The position numbers and the translations under genes are program-made. This document shows, piece after piece, positions 30,261-40,329 of a stretch of 64,000 bases of DNA (position 1 is its first letter; each line of letters opens with the position of its first letter). Under the pieces are notes generated by a model. That model searched no databases and was not told where the DNA came from. It saw nothing but the letters and a program-made list of their open reading frames with translations. The DNA is from Leisingera sp. M658 (GTDB taxonomy: Bacteria; Pseudomonadota; Alphaproteobacteria; Rhodobacterales; Rhodobacteraceae), in NCBI RefSeq assembly GCF_025144145.1, contig NZ_CP083546.1, positions 946,501-1,010,500 of the forward strand, given 5' to 3'.

Positions 30261-30758
30261 TCAGTGTCGGAGCGGTTTTGGCCCTTCAAGTCCCAATTTG
30301 AGCCGTTCGATCTGAGTGGACGCGGACTGTGCTCTTGCAATGAAATGATGCCATTCTGAAGGTGCCGACGCATCAGGCTTGGGTGTTGAAGCAAGGAGTT
30401 CTTTAAGCGTTTTCAATCCTGTACGCTCAATTGTGCTAATGTGTTGCGTTTCATCCGGTTCAGCAAACATCGAGCACCCCAGACTACTGCCAAGTGCAGG
30501 AAAGTGCCGGGCCTTGTGACTGTCCCATTCCTGTCGCGTTTGAAGGCAAGCCTCTTGAAGTATCAGGAAGCTACGCTTCGCATTTGAGATGCTGTCCTGC
30601 GCTTTTACTTGCAAAGCCGTGATATCGGAATCTCTGGCAGCTTTGATCGCTTGCTTTGACGTGCGGAAGGCAAGTGCCGCATAGAATAATGCACCAGCGG
30701 AAATCAGGATTGAAAGGATCTCAAAAGCATTTTGCACAACAAGTTCCAAATTTTCCAA
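30261..30758 (-). CDS. Membrane-anchored hypothetical protein
   Basis: A 165-residue protein with one N-terminal membrane helix (about residues 10-31, ILSILISAGALFYAALAF), then a Lys/Ala-rich helical segment that could form a coiled coil (TSKQAIKAARDSD). I recognise no family. The topology, a short anchor plus a cytoplasmic helical domain, is frequent among defence accessory proteins, but nothing in the sequence proves such a role. Confidence 0.55.
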   Translation of the reverse strand: MENLELVVQNAFEILSILISAGALFYAALAFRTSKQAIKAARDSDITALQVKAQDSISNAKRSFLILQEACLQTRQEWDSHKARHFPALGSSLGCSMFAEPDETQHISTIERTGLKTLKELLASTPKPDASAPSEWHHFIARAQSASTQIERLKLGLEGPKPLRH

Positions 30759-31038
30759 ATGTAGTTTCCTTCCGAATGCAGTCTCAAAAAGTCATTTTAT
30801 GGTGCCCTTCGATAATACAAGATCGGGTCAGGTTTGATTGATTTCAAGACGTCATATTCGACATACCATCGCCAATGGCAGCTTTGCGGAAGTGGCGTTG
30901 CTGCATTTTAGCAAGCGATCAAAGTCCGGTAAGGGCCGACTATGTCTTTGGTGAGCGCCGGGCGTTACGAACTTTAGCAACCCTGCTACCCGAGCTCAGC
31001 GGCAGCGAGGAGTGGCATGGCCTCTCGCAAGCGGCAGT

Positions 31039-31596
31039 TCACAGACTGCAACCTGGTTCCACCGCATTCCAGTACTGGTTTACAGGCAACCTTCGGGCGC
31101 GCTGCTCAATCTCTGGCAGGCTCACAGGTTGGAAATCCCAAACGTCGACACCCACGTTTATGCTGTTGCGCGTACCCTGCCAGTTATTGTGGACGTGGCC
31201 GAACAATTGGAGCGCTTTGCGGCGGGCGCCCGGGAAGGTGATCATTGGGTAATGGCATAGGAACACTCTCCGGCCATCAACCAGAATCTCAGCCATGTCC
31301 CTGACGCTGTCCCATTGCAGCCTTCGAACCCAGGGACGGTCATGGTTCCCCGTGATCAGGTGCTTTTTGCCCGGGATCTGCTCGAATAATTGGCGCAGTC
31401 TTTCCCGTTCCTGGTTGGTGACCTTCCCAACGGCAAAGTCGCCCAGAATCCAAAAGTCATCATCGGGCTGCACGCGCGCCCGGTACCGCTCAAGGATGTG
31501 CGCATCCATTTCTTCAGCACTGGCATAAGGCCGGTTGCAGAAACGAATGGCGTTCTCATGGCCAAAGTGCGGGTCCGCGGTAAACCAGACAGCCAT
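31039..31596 (-). CDS. Calcineurin-like metallophosphoesterase (small)
   Basis: A 185-residue metallophosphoesterase. All metal-binding blocks are present: ADPHFGHENA, LGDFAVG, TGNHDRP, CHYP and FGHVHN. The length and the FGH start are those of small phage- and plasmid-type calcineurin-like phosphoesterases that act on nucleotides or RNA ends; the substrate is unknown. It is the last of three such genes in a row on the minus strand. Confidence 0.82.
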   Translation of the reverse strand: MAVWFTADPHFGHENAIRFCNRPYASAEEMDAHILERYRARVQPDDDFWILGDFAVGKVTNQERERLRQLFEQIPGKKHLITGNHDRPWVRRLQWDSVRDMAEILVDGRRVFLCHYPMITFPGARRKALQLFGHVHNNWQGTRNSINVGVDVWDFQPVSLPEIEQRARRLPVNQYWNAVEPGCSL

Positions 31597-31868
31597 GTGA
31601 TCCCCTCGTTCTCAGCGCAGTACTGCCTGCCTGTTCTGGAAAGGCTGCCGTTTTCCGCCGCGAGACTCAAGGAATAAGTTAGCCACTTCAAGTGCTTGTC
31701 AGAATTTCCCGTTTTCGCAAAGTCGGCGCACCATGGGGCTGTGGCTCCTTTCCAAGGCTGCTCGCTTGCCGCGATTTCAGCTTCGCCATTATCCTCAACG
31801 TGTGCCGCGGCAGGAGTTGCTGATACACTTGAACCCTGTTCCAGGATCGAATTTTGCTTCCACCCTTC

Positions 31869-32726
31869 TTAGCTGGAACCGGCTGAAGCGAAGATCTGGC
31901 ACATAGTTTTTCCGTCGCTGGAATAGAAGTGAGCCCAGCCTATTTGAGGCCGTGTTGAAGCCCCGGCGTCCAGGCAAATGGCCCGGTAGTTATCAATCCC
32001 GTCCATCTCGGCCATGGCCTCTACCCGCGGGTTCAAATCCTCTCGCACGGCCGGTGTGTGTCCATGGACAACGATTGTTGCCCCCTTGAAATAACCCCCT
32101 TCGCCATAGTCCCAGCCATCTGCGAAACATAAGAACTTGTGACGGATTCCGGCCCAGTGGCTATCAGAGAGAGGCCGGTGCCGGTCTAGATGTCTTTCCG
32201 GAGAGGCATCCGGATCCAAACCGGCATGAACCATGAGAAGATCGCCGATCCTCACATGCGATGGTGCGGAATGGATCGCGCGAATGAATGCCTCCGGAAT
32301 GGAAGAGGCAATGCGCTCCCTGACATCCGAAAATGGCTCTGGAGCCATGTCCGGGGCGATTTCCGCCAGCAGTGACCGGCCGCCATTGGCCAGCCAGAGA
32401 TGATGATCACCGCCGTTCAGAACATTGAGGAGCGCCAGCTCATGGTTGCCTGGCAAAATGAGCTTTTCGTCTGCGCCTGCCAGGCTTCCCGCTTCTAGTG
32501 CCAAGCGGATGGCGCGCAAGCTCTCAGGGCCGCGGTCAATCAGGTCACCGAGAAAGACCAGCACCCGCTTCTCAGCAGTTCTGTCTATTACGCGAATTGC
32601 CTCAAGGATCGCTGCAAGCTGGTCCGCTCTCCCATGCACATCTCCGATGGCAAAAAGCTCGATACCTTGCGGAAGGGTGCCGGGCAGAGGGCGCTGCGGA
32701 AGGCTGAAATTTCGGGTCTGTGGCAT
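31869..32726 (-). CDS. PPP-type metallophosphoesterase (serine/threonine phosphatase-like)
   Basis: A 285-residue phosphatase of the PPP/ApaH group. The motifs are AIGDVHGR, LGDLIDRGPES, LPGNHELAL and VHGHTPA. This is the set used by bacterial serine/threonine phosphatases and diadenosine tetraphosphatases. The sequence between motifs does not separate the two options. It lies between two other metallophosphoesterases of different subfamilies, 113 bases after the upstream one. Confidence 0.82.
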   Translation of the reverse strand: MPQTRNFSLPQRPLPGTLPQGIELFAIGDVHGRADQLAAILEAIRVIDRTAEKRVLVFLGDLIDRGPESLRAIRLALEAGSLAGADEKLILPGNHELALLNVLNGGDHHLWLANGGRSLLAEIAPDMAPEPFSDVRERIASSIPEAFIRAIHSAPSHVRIGDLLMVHAGLDPDASPERHLDRHRPLSDSHWAGIRHKFLCFADGWDYGEGGYFKGATIVVHGHTPAVREDLNPRVEAMAEMDGIDNYRAICLDAGASTRPQIGWAHFYSSDGKTMCQIFASAGSS

Positions 32727-32839
32727 GTTCCATCACGGTGGTTGATTGTTGTTTTTTGGGGGGCGGAGAGGAATGACCTGAGATGTTTTCCAGGCATGGT
32801 CCTAGCGGCGCTTAGGGGGAACTATTCCATCCTCCAATT

Positions 32840-33748
32840 TCACCCTGAAGCACCCGGCAACGGGACCAGGCACAGCTCCTCCAGCGGAAGCTCTTCTGGA
32901 CCGTGCTTTTCAAGGGGAAAGCCGACGGAGACATTGCGCACGGGGGTGCTTCCGACCTGGGCCGCCAGCCGACGGTGAGAGTGCCCGAAGTACCATCCGT
33001 CAATCCAGTGCTGATCGAACAGAGGCGTGAGGTCAGAGTGAAACGCCGGGGTGAGGTCGTCGATCTGACCGGCGGCGTCGGGATGGGGGCCGTGGTGCGT
33101 GACTACGAAGCTGCGGCCGTTTGGGACCCAATGAGGTTCTGCAAGTCGATCCTCCAGCCAACTCCGCTGGGTGTTGTGCAAGGCCAGGATGTCCTCCGGT
33201 GTAATGGCAACCTGCTGCGGACGCCCGAGCAGTTCGGATGGTGAGAGCGGGCCAGCTTCCAGCCGTTTGAAAATCTGCGAATAGTCGTTCATGTGCTGAC
33301 GCGCCACGTTCATGGCAGCCTCGGGATCGTTCAGCATGGCAAAGTCTGTCCAAAGGGTCGTGCAGAAGTAGCGGTCGTCGCCATGGCGCACCTCGCGCTG
33401 CTGTGCGAATTGAACCCCGGCCGCTTTGGCCAGCTTTTCCAGCTCATCATCAGCGCACAGACAGGCGGCGTAATAGTCGTGATTGCCTGGGAAAATGATC
33501 GTCCTTGATGGGTCTATGAAGCGGCGCAGATAGGCGAAGGCTGCCGACCAGTTTGTGAATGGAGCGTTTGCTAGGTCTCCCGCAATGATCAAGGCATCGA
33601 GTTCAGCCCATTGCAGGCTGCGATCCAGGCCGTGCGACTCGAATGGCTCTCTGCGGATTTTATTGTAGCTGTCGTGGTGGAGGTCTGCGAGCACTGCGAC
33701 CTTGCCCGTTTTCCAGGGAATTTCGATCGGGGTACGGGACATGATCAT
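32840..33748 (-). CDS. Calcineurin-like metallophosphoesterase (large)
   Basis: A 302-residue metallophosphoesterase with the motifs LADLHHDSY, IAGDLAN, FPGNHDYY, THHGPH and GHSHRR. It is of a different subfamily from its two neighbours. An alternative ATG lies two codons downstream. It follows the tniQ-like gene on the same strand after about 180 bases. Confidence 0.82.
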   Translation of the reverse strand: MIMSRTPIEIPWKTGKVAVLADLHHDSYNKIRREPFESHGLDRSLQWAELDALIIAGDLANAPFTNWSAAFAYLRRFIDPSRTIIFPGNHDYYAACLCADDELEKLAKAAGVQFAQQREVRHGDDRYFCTTLWTDFAMLNDPEAAMNVARQHMNDYSQIFKRLEAGPLSPSELLGRPQQVAITPEDILALHNTQRSWLEDRLAEPHWVPNGRSFVVTHHGPHPDAAGQIDDLTPAFHSDLTPLFDQHWIDGWYFGHSHRRLAAQVGSTPVRNVSVGFPLEKHGPEELPLEELCLVPLPGASG

Positions 33749-33927
33749 GTTTCGGTGCTTCGGCTCTGGCTGGCTTTCTTAGATCGCCCGTAACATCCAT
33801 GCACGTTTCCGGGGTGGAGTCTAGGCGTTTGGTTTTAAATGATTTTTCGCAAAAGCCATTGCCGTTCTCAGATCGGGTGGAATGGAAAAGACCGCTACAG
33901 AGAGCATCTCGGCGAACTGGCTTCAGC

Positions 33928-35760
33928 TCAGGCTTCGTCGAGCAGGAGGTCAATCTCTGATCTCTCAAAAATAGCCCCATAGTCTTCGCCATCCGGACTG
34001 AACGGAAGAACACCATTCTCTTTCAATCTGACCCGCAGGGACTGCCAAGTCATTCCCTTTTCGACGGCGAGGCCGCGCAGCGTAACGAACCTTTTGTGGA
34101 ATGCCTCGATATCTGCTGGCGATAGAAAGCGTTGCATTGCGCCCGTTTTGGGGTTCAACCCTACGGTTGAAGGGGTGTGGCCTCTCCTCACCAAACGAAC
34201 CGCGGCAGCCCTCACGAGACCGCACTGCTGTGCAAACTTTTCCAGGCTGATGCCTGGTGCATCGGGTCGCTGCATTAGGCGTTCAACTTCATCAGTCGTA
34301 ACGAGAAGAGAAAGATAGCCGTCCTTGGTCATGTGTTTGCCAATGCGGCGCAGTTGGCCAGTTTCAATCATTTGGATGATCGCGCCAGGCCTGATCTGAA
34401 GACGCTGTCCAGCCTTTGGAATGTCAGACCATTGGTGCATCGGCACATAGATCGGTTCTGCTCCGGTCAACAGTTTTTCGATGAAGGCCCGGCCAGCCCG
34501 AACATCCCACAGGGGCTTATGATCCGCCCCATCGAGAAAGGGTTGAAAATAGCCGTCTTCTCTAAGAAGTTCGAACTGATACCTTGGAATACTCAGTGCG
34601 GTCTGGAATTCACCTGCTGACTTTAGTGAATTCAAACCATCAAGGAATGGTTTGGCCGCAGCAGCGTCAAATACTTCCCACTTGCCCTTGTCGCCAGCCT
34701 CCCTAGGCTGGACGTATCCGGCTTCGACAAGGAGCTTGCGCAACCGGCGGGGGTCCATTCCCACCTCCCGCGAAGCCGTGATAACCGAGTGGACGCGGCG
34801 CTCCAAAACAGGTTCGCCCATGAGATCGTCTCCAGGCCCCAACGGCCAGGTTGTCGCAATGTGGTCACGCAGAATAGCTCTGAATTGTGAGTACTCTTCA
34901 GAACGCAAATCGAATGCCAACCGGTCATAGAGGTCTCCGAACTTCTTCTTGGGGCCCTCTGTCGGTTCTCCAACCTGGTCCTGGATCTGGCCCAGAGCAT
35001 CGCGGATGCGTTCTTCGCCGCAATATGCCCATTGGAATCCTGCGCTAAAGACGAGCCAGGCATCTTCAGGTGGGAATTTTCTCCATTTCGGCCACTTTTG
35101 GGTCCAAAGGGTTCTTCCCAACAACTCGCAGAAATGAGCGGCAGGATAGAGGGAAAACTGATCCAGCCAGATGCCGGATTTCTCGCCGCGCAGCCGCGCT
35201 CCAATCCATTTGTCGAAATCACTGGGTTCACGCGTGGGTTCGTCCAGTTCGCCTGAAAAGATGGCTGGAGCGATTTCTGCCATGCGAGTAGCTACATCGT
35301 ACCTGTCTGTCTTGGATGAAGCTTTCCAAAGAGGGACAAGCGGGTGAAGGTGCTCAAGACAAAGCGTGACCGGCCGGAAAAGCCAGTCTCCGCGTAGATG
35401 CATTGCCTGGTCTGGCGGCAAATCCTGACCTTCTGCGTCCTCGCGCAGGCATAGAGGGCAGCCGCGAACCGTTGTTTCTCTAATCGCCTTGGCATGCATG
35501 TACTGCCCGCGGAACCGATGCCGCCTGGAGCCAAGGTATTTCGGAGACCAGGCTTCGATCGCCTCCGCGGACTGGCTGCAGAGTATCGCAAGCTGCGCCA
35601 AGTCCTTTGTTGCCCCGTCGATGATCCTGGTGAAAGAAAGCCCCATGTCGGCAGTGAAATCCTGGGTGCTGACGCCATTGTAGGCAGCAACACGGGAAGC
35701 GAAGGAAAAGGCTGGCTCGCGGTTGCCAAGCTCCGGGACAAGGGACAGGTGCTGGTTCAT
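33928..35760 (-). CDS. tniQ: TnsD/TniQ-family transposition targeting protein
   Basis: A 610-residue protein whose N-terminal domain has the TniQ pattern: EPAFSFASRVAAYNGVS at 15-31 and the zinc-binding pairs C101-x2-C104 (CPLC) and C134-x2-H137 (CLEH). Proteins of this length resemble TnsD rather than short TniQ; the long C-terminal part, with several helix-turn-helix-like stretches (SLEKFAQQCGLVRAAAVRLV), would read a specific target. TnsD picks the chromosomal attachment site and recruits the TniB/TnsC ATPase. Unusually it is 24 kb from the tniA-tniB remnants, on the other strand, with metallophosphoesterase genes behind it. Confidence 0.8.
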   Translation of the reverse strand: MNQHLSLVPELGNREPAFSFASRVAAYNGVSTQDFTADMGLSFTRIIDGATKDLAQLAILCSQSAEAIEAWSPKYLGSRRHRFRGQYMHAKAIRETTVRGCPLCLREDAEGQDLPPDQAMHLRGDWLFRPVTLCLEHLHPLVPLWKASSKTDRYDVATRMAEIAPAIFSGELDEPTREPSDFDKWIGARLRGEKSGIWLDQFSLYPAAHFCELLGRTLWTQKWPKWRKFPPEDAWLVFSAGFQWAYCGEERIRDALGQIQDQVGEPTEGPKKKFGDLYDRLAFDLRSEEYSQFRAILRDHIATTWPLGPGDDLMGEPVLERRVHSVITASREVGMDPRRLRKLLVEAGYVQPREAGDKGKWEVFDAAAAKPFLDGLNSLKSAGEFQTALSIPRYQFELLREDGYFQPFLDGADHKPLWDVRAGRAFIEKLLTGAEPIYVPMHQWSDIPKAGQRLQIRPGAIIQMIETGQLRRIGKHMTKDGYLSLLVTTDEVERLMQRPDAPGISLEKFAQQCGLVRAAAVRLVRRGHTPSTVGLNPKTGAMQRFLSPADIEAFHKRFVTLRGLAVEKGMTWQSLRVRLKENGVLPFSPDGEDYGAIFERSEIDLLLDEA

Positions 35761-36020
35761 TTCACTTGGATATCAAATGCCACAGATGGTGTAAGGCGCG
35801 ATTTGACTAGGAAGCCTGGGAAGCAAGGCAATCTAGATTGTGTCCGCGCTAGGCTTCAATGGAGAAGTAGTGCGTTGTAATCAGGGCTTGTGTTTAAGCG
35901 TTGGGCGGGGCAGAGCTGACAGATGCTGGCCGCGTCTGCCAGATTTGGGCCAAGTGGCCCTGCCTCGAAAGGTGTGTTGGGTCTTGAGCTGTCAGCACCC
36001 TGATGCTTGGCCTTGGCTCC

Positions 36021-37448
36021 CTATTTCAAAAAGTACTTCTCCGCTTCAGGATGATCCTTGAGTTGTTCCGGCCGGTAGGCACGCATCTCACCGAGATGAG
36101 AGACGGTTTCAGCTTCCAGCCGGGTGATTACTGAAGGATGTAAGGGAAAAATGGAGTTCACAATCCGTGGCTTTTGTGGCCAGCGTTTTTTCAGCGGGCC
36201 AAAACTGAACATGAAAGTCTCTTCGTGCTGCATGCCGAGAGGATCTGGCATAACGTAGAGCTTGTCGGCATTGAATTGGACTTCTGGTACGCATTCCTCC
36301 AGTTCTTCAAGCATCCAGCCAAGGGCTATATCGCTCAACCGGGATTCCGGTTCGGGATAGCTTCCACCGACGTCGCTGTGGCAGCCTGGGAACCAGACCT
36401 GCTTCAGCCATGGCGGGTTACGTCCTTCTGTCTTTTTTGCCTCTGCTGGCATTGCCCATTTCACGCGCGGAAAATTTTTCCTGTGCTCGTCGATAGCGAG
36501 CGCGTGTCGGGCAAAGCCGACATCTGAGTCCAGCCACTTGTCATAATTCTTCAGGTTCCATTTGGCGTAATGGCCGTATCTCCAGATCAACGGCCAATCC
36601 GCTATCCTGGAGAGCCTCAGTGGGCGATCCTCGTCAGGCGAGAAAAATTTCCACTGCGACCACTTCAGCTTGCCGTACCAGTAAGCAATGACCCCCAGAA
36701 GAATGACAAGTGGTGCCCATACGAACCACGGCCAGGAGAGCCACAGTGCCATTACTAGTGCAGCCAATAGAGCGACTACCGCCGTCCCAGCCGCAATTCC
36801 TACTTGCGCATTGCCTAGGGCAGCTACTGTATCGAAGACACCAATGAATGTTGGCTGCACGTTGCCTTGCACATCCTTTTCCGCATCCGGAACGTAGCTG
36901 CCGTACTTTTGCCGGAACCGGCGCCCGAGCTCTTCCCTTCTCTCGTAATACGGTTGCTGCCCCCGGGGATAGCCGTTGCCGTGATTGTAAACGTAGTTGA
37001 CGGCATCAGAGGCGAGCTTGCGAAGTCTTGGCCCGAACCGAGGTACCTGTGAACCGTCTGGCATCTTTGTGGGAATGCCGCAGAGGTTCATTACATTGGC
37101 TACAGCACGGACAGTGTATGCTCCGCGGGAAAAGCCAAAAAGCAGGATCCTGTCGCCAGGCTCGTAGTACGAAATGATCTTCTCATAGCAATCAATGACG
37201 TTTTCATCGATACCGGTTCCGACAGCCGCAGACAGGACATTGCGAAGCCGCTTCAGGGTAAAGCCGCCAACTTCCCCCGCGCCCAGGCCGGCGTCGTAGA
37301 AACAAACCTGCTCGCTTGGCTTGATGGGTGAAGATGGGCCGGGGCGCATTGCCCGGTACATCTTGTAAATGTTTGAAAGGCGCTGGTCTGGACGCAGGCC
37401 GCCCACTTGTCCTGTTCCATCTGAGAAGATCAAAATGTTCTTGGGCAT
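36021..37448 (-). CDS. DUF2235 (Tle1-like) alpha/beta hydrolase with membrane segments
   Basis: A 475-residue protein of the DUF2235 family, alpha/beta hydrolases that include type VI secretion phospholipases. The start motif NILIFSDGTGQ, the nucleophile motif GFSRGAYTVR (GxSxG), GVFDTVAALG with the catalytic Asp and CHSDVGGSYPE with the His are all visible. Two hydrophobic segments in the middle (GTAVVALLAALVMALW and WFVWAPLVILLGVIAYW) imply membrane attachment. The ATG at 37448 begins the conserved domain; a further 20 codons upstream are open. No type VI genes adjoin it. Confidence 0.8.
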   Translation of the reverse strand: MPKNILIFSDGTGQVGGLRPDQRLSNIYKMYRAMRPGPSSPIKPSEQVCFYDAGLGAGEVGGFTLKRLRNVLSAAVGTGIDENVIDCYEKIISYYEPGDRILLFGFSRGAYTVRAVANVMNLCGIPTKMPDGSQVPRFGPRLRKLASDAVNYVYNHGNGYPRGQQPYYERREELGRRFRQKYGSYVPDAEKDVQGNVQPTFIGVFDTVAALGNAQVGIAAGTAVVALLAALVMALWLSWPWFVWAPLVILLGVIAYWYGKLKWSQWKFFSPDEDRPLRLSRIADWPLIWRYGHYAKWNLKNYDKWLDSDVGFARHALAIDEHRKNFPRVKWAMPAEAKKTEGRNPPWLKQVWFPGCHSDVGGSYPEPESRLSDIALGWMLEELEECVPEVQFNADKLYVMPDPLGMQHEETFMFSFGPLKKRWPQKPRIVNSIFPLHPSVITRLEAETVSHLGEMRAYRPEQLKDHPEAEKYFLK

Positions 37449-37815
37449 TATCGCGCTCGTAATATTCCAGGGGCGGTTTAGTAACGGATAGCGGTATTCT
37501 TTCACCAAATCACTACTAATAATTGTGCGCCTGACACCGAGCTGAGCAACCGCCCCTCAACCTGTTCTTGGAAGCCGACTTTAGTGCCGCCTGCGGCGAA
37601 CTTGCGGCATGAGCCCTCACCAGTCGTTGCCATTTTGTGCTGCATGCGCTCGCAGCTAAGATTTTTCTGCACGCGCGCAAATTCTCATGTTGCGGTGCGG
37701 CGGCCATTCCGGCTGTTCGCGCACCACGCAGCATTCATTAAGGTGGGAATTTACAGGTCGCCGGACCTTGCTGTCATTCGCTGCGCAAGCAGCCTAGCCA
37801 ACTCCATGTGTCCGC
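37449..37815. other. Intergenic region without recognised content
   Basis: A 367-base stretch between the DUF2235 gene and the proline-racemase-like gene. The frames in it have biased GC-rich composition and no start signals or similarity. It probably holds the promoter of the DUF2235 gene. Confidence 0.4.
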
Positions 37816-38754
37816 TTAGCGCGGCAGGAATACGTGCCTTGCAACCGTCCGAACGGTAGCTGTTACTGAGGCTCGACCCCTGGCGATTTGGCACTCAAAG
37901 GTTCCTCCAGGTGCTTCAATCAGTGCGGGCTGGTCAGGTGTCAACGCCCCATTCCCTAGGCCGGCCGCTAAAACGGATAAAGCTCCGGTGCCCCCCGCAG
38001 AATTTGCCACTTCACCTTTGTCAGACACCCAAACAGTCTTGATGTGATTGTCTGAAGCCTTGGTAAAGAACATGACCAGGTATTGGCTGTAATTGCCCCC
38101 TATACCAAATTGAGCCATCGGAAACTGACTGCCCGCAGTTGCACTTAACTCGATGGCGGCGTCAGATAAAGCGGAGTGGTCGCCGAGTGCGATGTTAAGC
38201 TTGTCCGTATCTACAACCAAGTACGGCAACCCGGCATTGACCACTGAAACCGGGACTGCCTCACCTCCAGTTCGTAGCAGCTCTTGGGTGTTGATCAGCA
38301 AATCCGGAGCGGAAACAAACCATTTGGCATGTGTCACAGCAATATTCCTGCGCACCAGCTCCACTTCCATTGAACCACTTGCGGTGTCGAGAACGAAGTG
38401 CTGTTGGTCCGCAGATAACGTGGAACCTTGTTTCTCCGCGAGTACTGTAGCCGCTGCCATCAGTGCGGTTCCTGCATAGGGTGCGAAAGCAAATCGGGAA
38501 GCCAGAAACAACGCCCCGTCCGAGCCTTGCTCAAATGGCGGGTAGAGCAGGCAAGAATTGATTAAGTGGTTGCCGTTGGGCGGCAGGTTCAGGAAATCGC
38601 GGATCGGTTCATGTTCCAACCGGAGCTCTGTTAAGGCGTCAACTGCGTTACGCGACGCAAGCTCCGGCAAACCAGTGTTTACTACTCGAAGTATGTCACC
38701 AGCCAACTCTACATCAATTGCAGTAATTGGCTTCTGCTTTGCAACGGCTGCCAT
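37816..38754 (-). CDS. Proline-racemase-fold protein lacking both catalytic cysteines
   Basis: A 312-residue protein that follows the proline racemase layout: AGDILRVVNTGLPEL near the start, FVLDTASGSMEVELV in the middle, and AGGTGALSVLAAGL near the end. In true racemases and hydroxyproline epimerases the sequences MCGH and PCGTG carry the two catalytic cysteines. Here the equivalents read YAGT and AGGTG, so both are lost. It may be a dehydratase-like, PhzF-like or non-enzymatic member of the fold. A truncated IS66 element begins just upstream of its start. Confidence 0.6.
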   Translation of the reverse strand: MAAVAKQKPITAIDVELAGDILRVVNTGLPELASRNAVDALTELRLEHEPIRDFLNLPPNGNHLINSCLLYPPFEQGSDGALFLASRFAFAPYAGTALMAAATVLAEKQGSTLSADQQHFVLDTASGSMEVELVRRNIAVTHAKWFVSAPDLLINTQELLRTGGEAVPVSVVNAGLPYLVVDTDKLNIALGDHSALSDAAIELSATAGSQFPMAQFGIGGNYSQYLVMFFTKASDNHIKTVWVSDKGEVANSAGGTGALSVLAAGLGNGALTPDQPALIEAPGGTFECQIARGRASVTATVRTVARHVFLPR

Positions 38755-38777
38755 CGAGATTCCTTAACGTCAGATGA

Positions 38778-40148
38778 TTGATCAACTTGTTCCACTGGAA
38801 ATTCTTAGAGTCAGCTGTTCTGAAAGACAATCTGGCCCCTGAGGCCGATCCGCCTGTCACGCCGACACAGACCGCGAAGCCACGCAAATCCAACCGGGGG
38901 TCATTTCCAAAACATTTGCCACGCATCGAACAAGTGATTGAGCTGGACAGCACGGTCTGTGGTTGTGGTTCTGAACGGCATGTCATTGGCGAGGATGTCA
39001 GTGAGCGGCTCGATATCATCCCGGCCCACTTCCGCGTGATCGTCACCCGCCGCCCAAAGTATGCCTGCCGGTCTTGCGAAGATGGTATTACCCAGGCACC
39101 CGCTCCGGCGCATCTGATCCCCGGTGGCATGCCGACCGAGGCAACCATTGCCCATGTGATTGTCAGCAAATACGCTGATCATCTTCCTCTGTATCGCCAG
39201 GCGCAGATTTATGGACGTCAGGGGATCGATCTGGACCGGTCCACACTGGCCGCATGGGTCGGCCGGGCAGCGTTCGAGTTGCGCCCCGTATACGAGGCGC
39301 TGATGGCTGATCTGAAGCGGTCAACCAAACTGTTCCTGGACGAGACGGTGGCGCCGGTCCTTGATCCTGGCCGTAAGAAAACGAAAACCGGATACTTTTG
39401 GGCGCTCGCCCGAGATGACCGGCCCTGGACTGGAGAAGATCCACCCGGCGTGGCCTTCACCTATGCGCCGGGCCGCGCTGGTGAATATGCAGAGCAAATT
39501 CTGAGGGGCTTCAACGGCACGCTGCAAGTTGACGGCTACGCCGGATACAACCGCCTGCTTAAGCGGCAGGAAGGTGCGATCCGATTGGCTCACTGCTGGG
39601 CGCATGCCCGACGCAAGCTCTTTGACGTTGCCAAATCTGGCACAACCACCCCAATTGCGGATGAGGGGATCGCGCAAATCCAGGCTCTCTACCGCATAGA
39701 AAAGGCAATCAGAGGCAACGCCCCTGAAGCCCGAAAAGCAGCGCGGCTGGAGCGTGCAAAACCACTGATTGATCAGATGGACATCTGGCTCAGGGACAAT
39801 CGTGCTCGTGTTTCCGCCAAATCACCCATCGGTGAGACCTTGAGTTACATTGCCAAATACTGGGAAGGCCTGACCGTGTTCCTTGGCGACGGTCGCGTGG
39901 AACTGGATTCCAACAGCGTCGAGCGGACAATCCGTCCAATTGCCCTGAACAGGAAAAACGCATTGTTCGCTGGGCATGAAACTGGAGCGCAGAACGGGGC
40001 AATCCTCGCGTCGCTGATTGAAACCTGTAAACTGAACAGCGTCGATCCCCATGCCTGGCTTGTCAAAACCCTGACCGCCATCGCCAATGGACATAAGCAA
40101 TCCGATATCAACGCCCTGCTGCCCTGGACTTACACTCCGCAAGTGTGA
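38778..40148 (+). pseudogene. IS66-family transposase TnpC, N-terminally truncated
   Basis: A 456-residue frame with the IS66 transposase core: zinc-finger-like region with CGCGSE and CRSC, the catalytic domain (LFLDETVAPV, DGYAGYNRLL) and the C-terminal VERTIRPIALNRKNALFAG block. Full-length TnpC proteins are about 50-70 residues longer at the N-terminus, and tnpA and tnpB are absent. The first 15-20 codons look foreign to the family. It is a decayed copy that cannot move by itself. Confidence 0.85.
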
Positions 40149-40164
40149 TCGGCGCACCGCTTAC
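38799..40164 (+). mobile_element. Partial IS66-family insertion sequence
   Basis: The right end is intact: the transposase is followed by an inverted-repeat tip reading GTAAGCGGTGCGCC on the minus strand, ending at 40164, the IS66 hallmark. No left end, tnpA or tnpB is seen, so the copy was cut near 38800. It separates the defence-type half of the transposon from the catabolic half. Confidence 0.7.
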
Positions 40165-40329
40165 GTATATCTCGGCCGCTTCCCGTGTCCTACTCCTCAG
40201 TTGTTACGCTGAGCCAGTAACACTCTCATATCAAATTGCCCTAGTTGGACCCATTCGCGCTGACGTCAAACAGTATCCCTTTTGTGCATATCTGATCCTT
40301 TAACTCGGGAATCGAATACAATATTGGAC

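Noticed and set aside
30875-31252. Plus-strand frame of 125 codons opposite the first metallophosphoesterase
   Set aside because: Overlaps the conserved metallophosphoesterase and has no similarity; a shadow.
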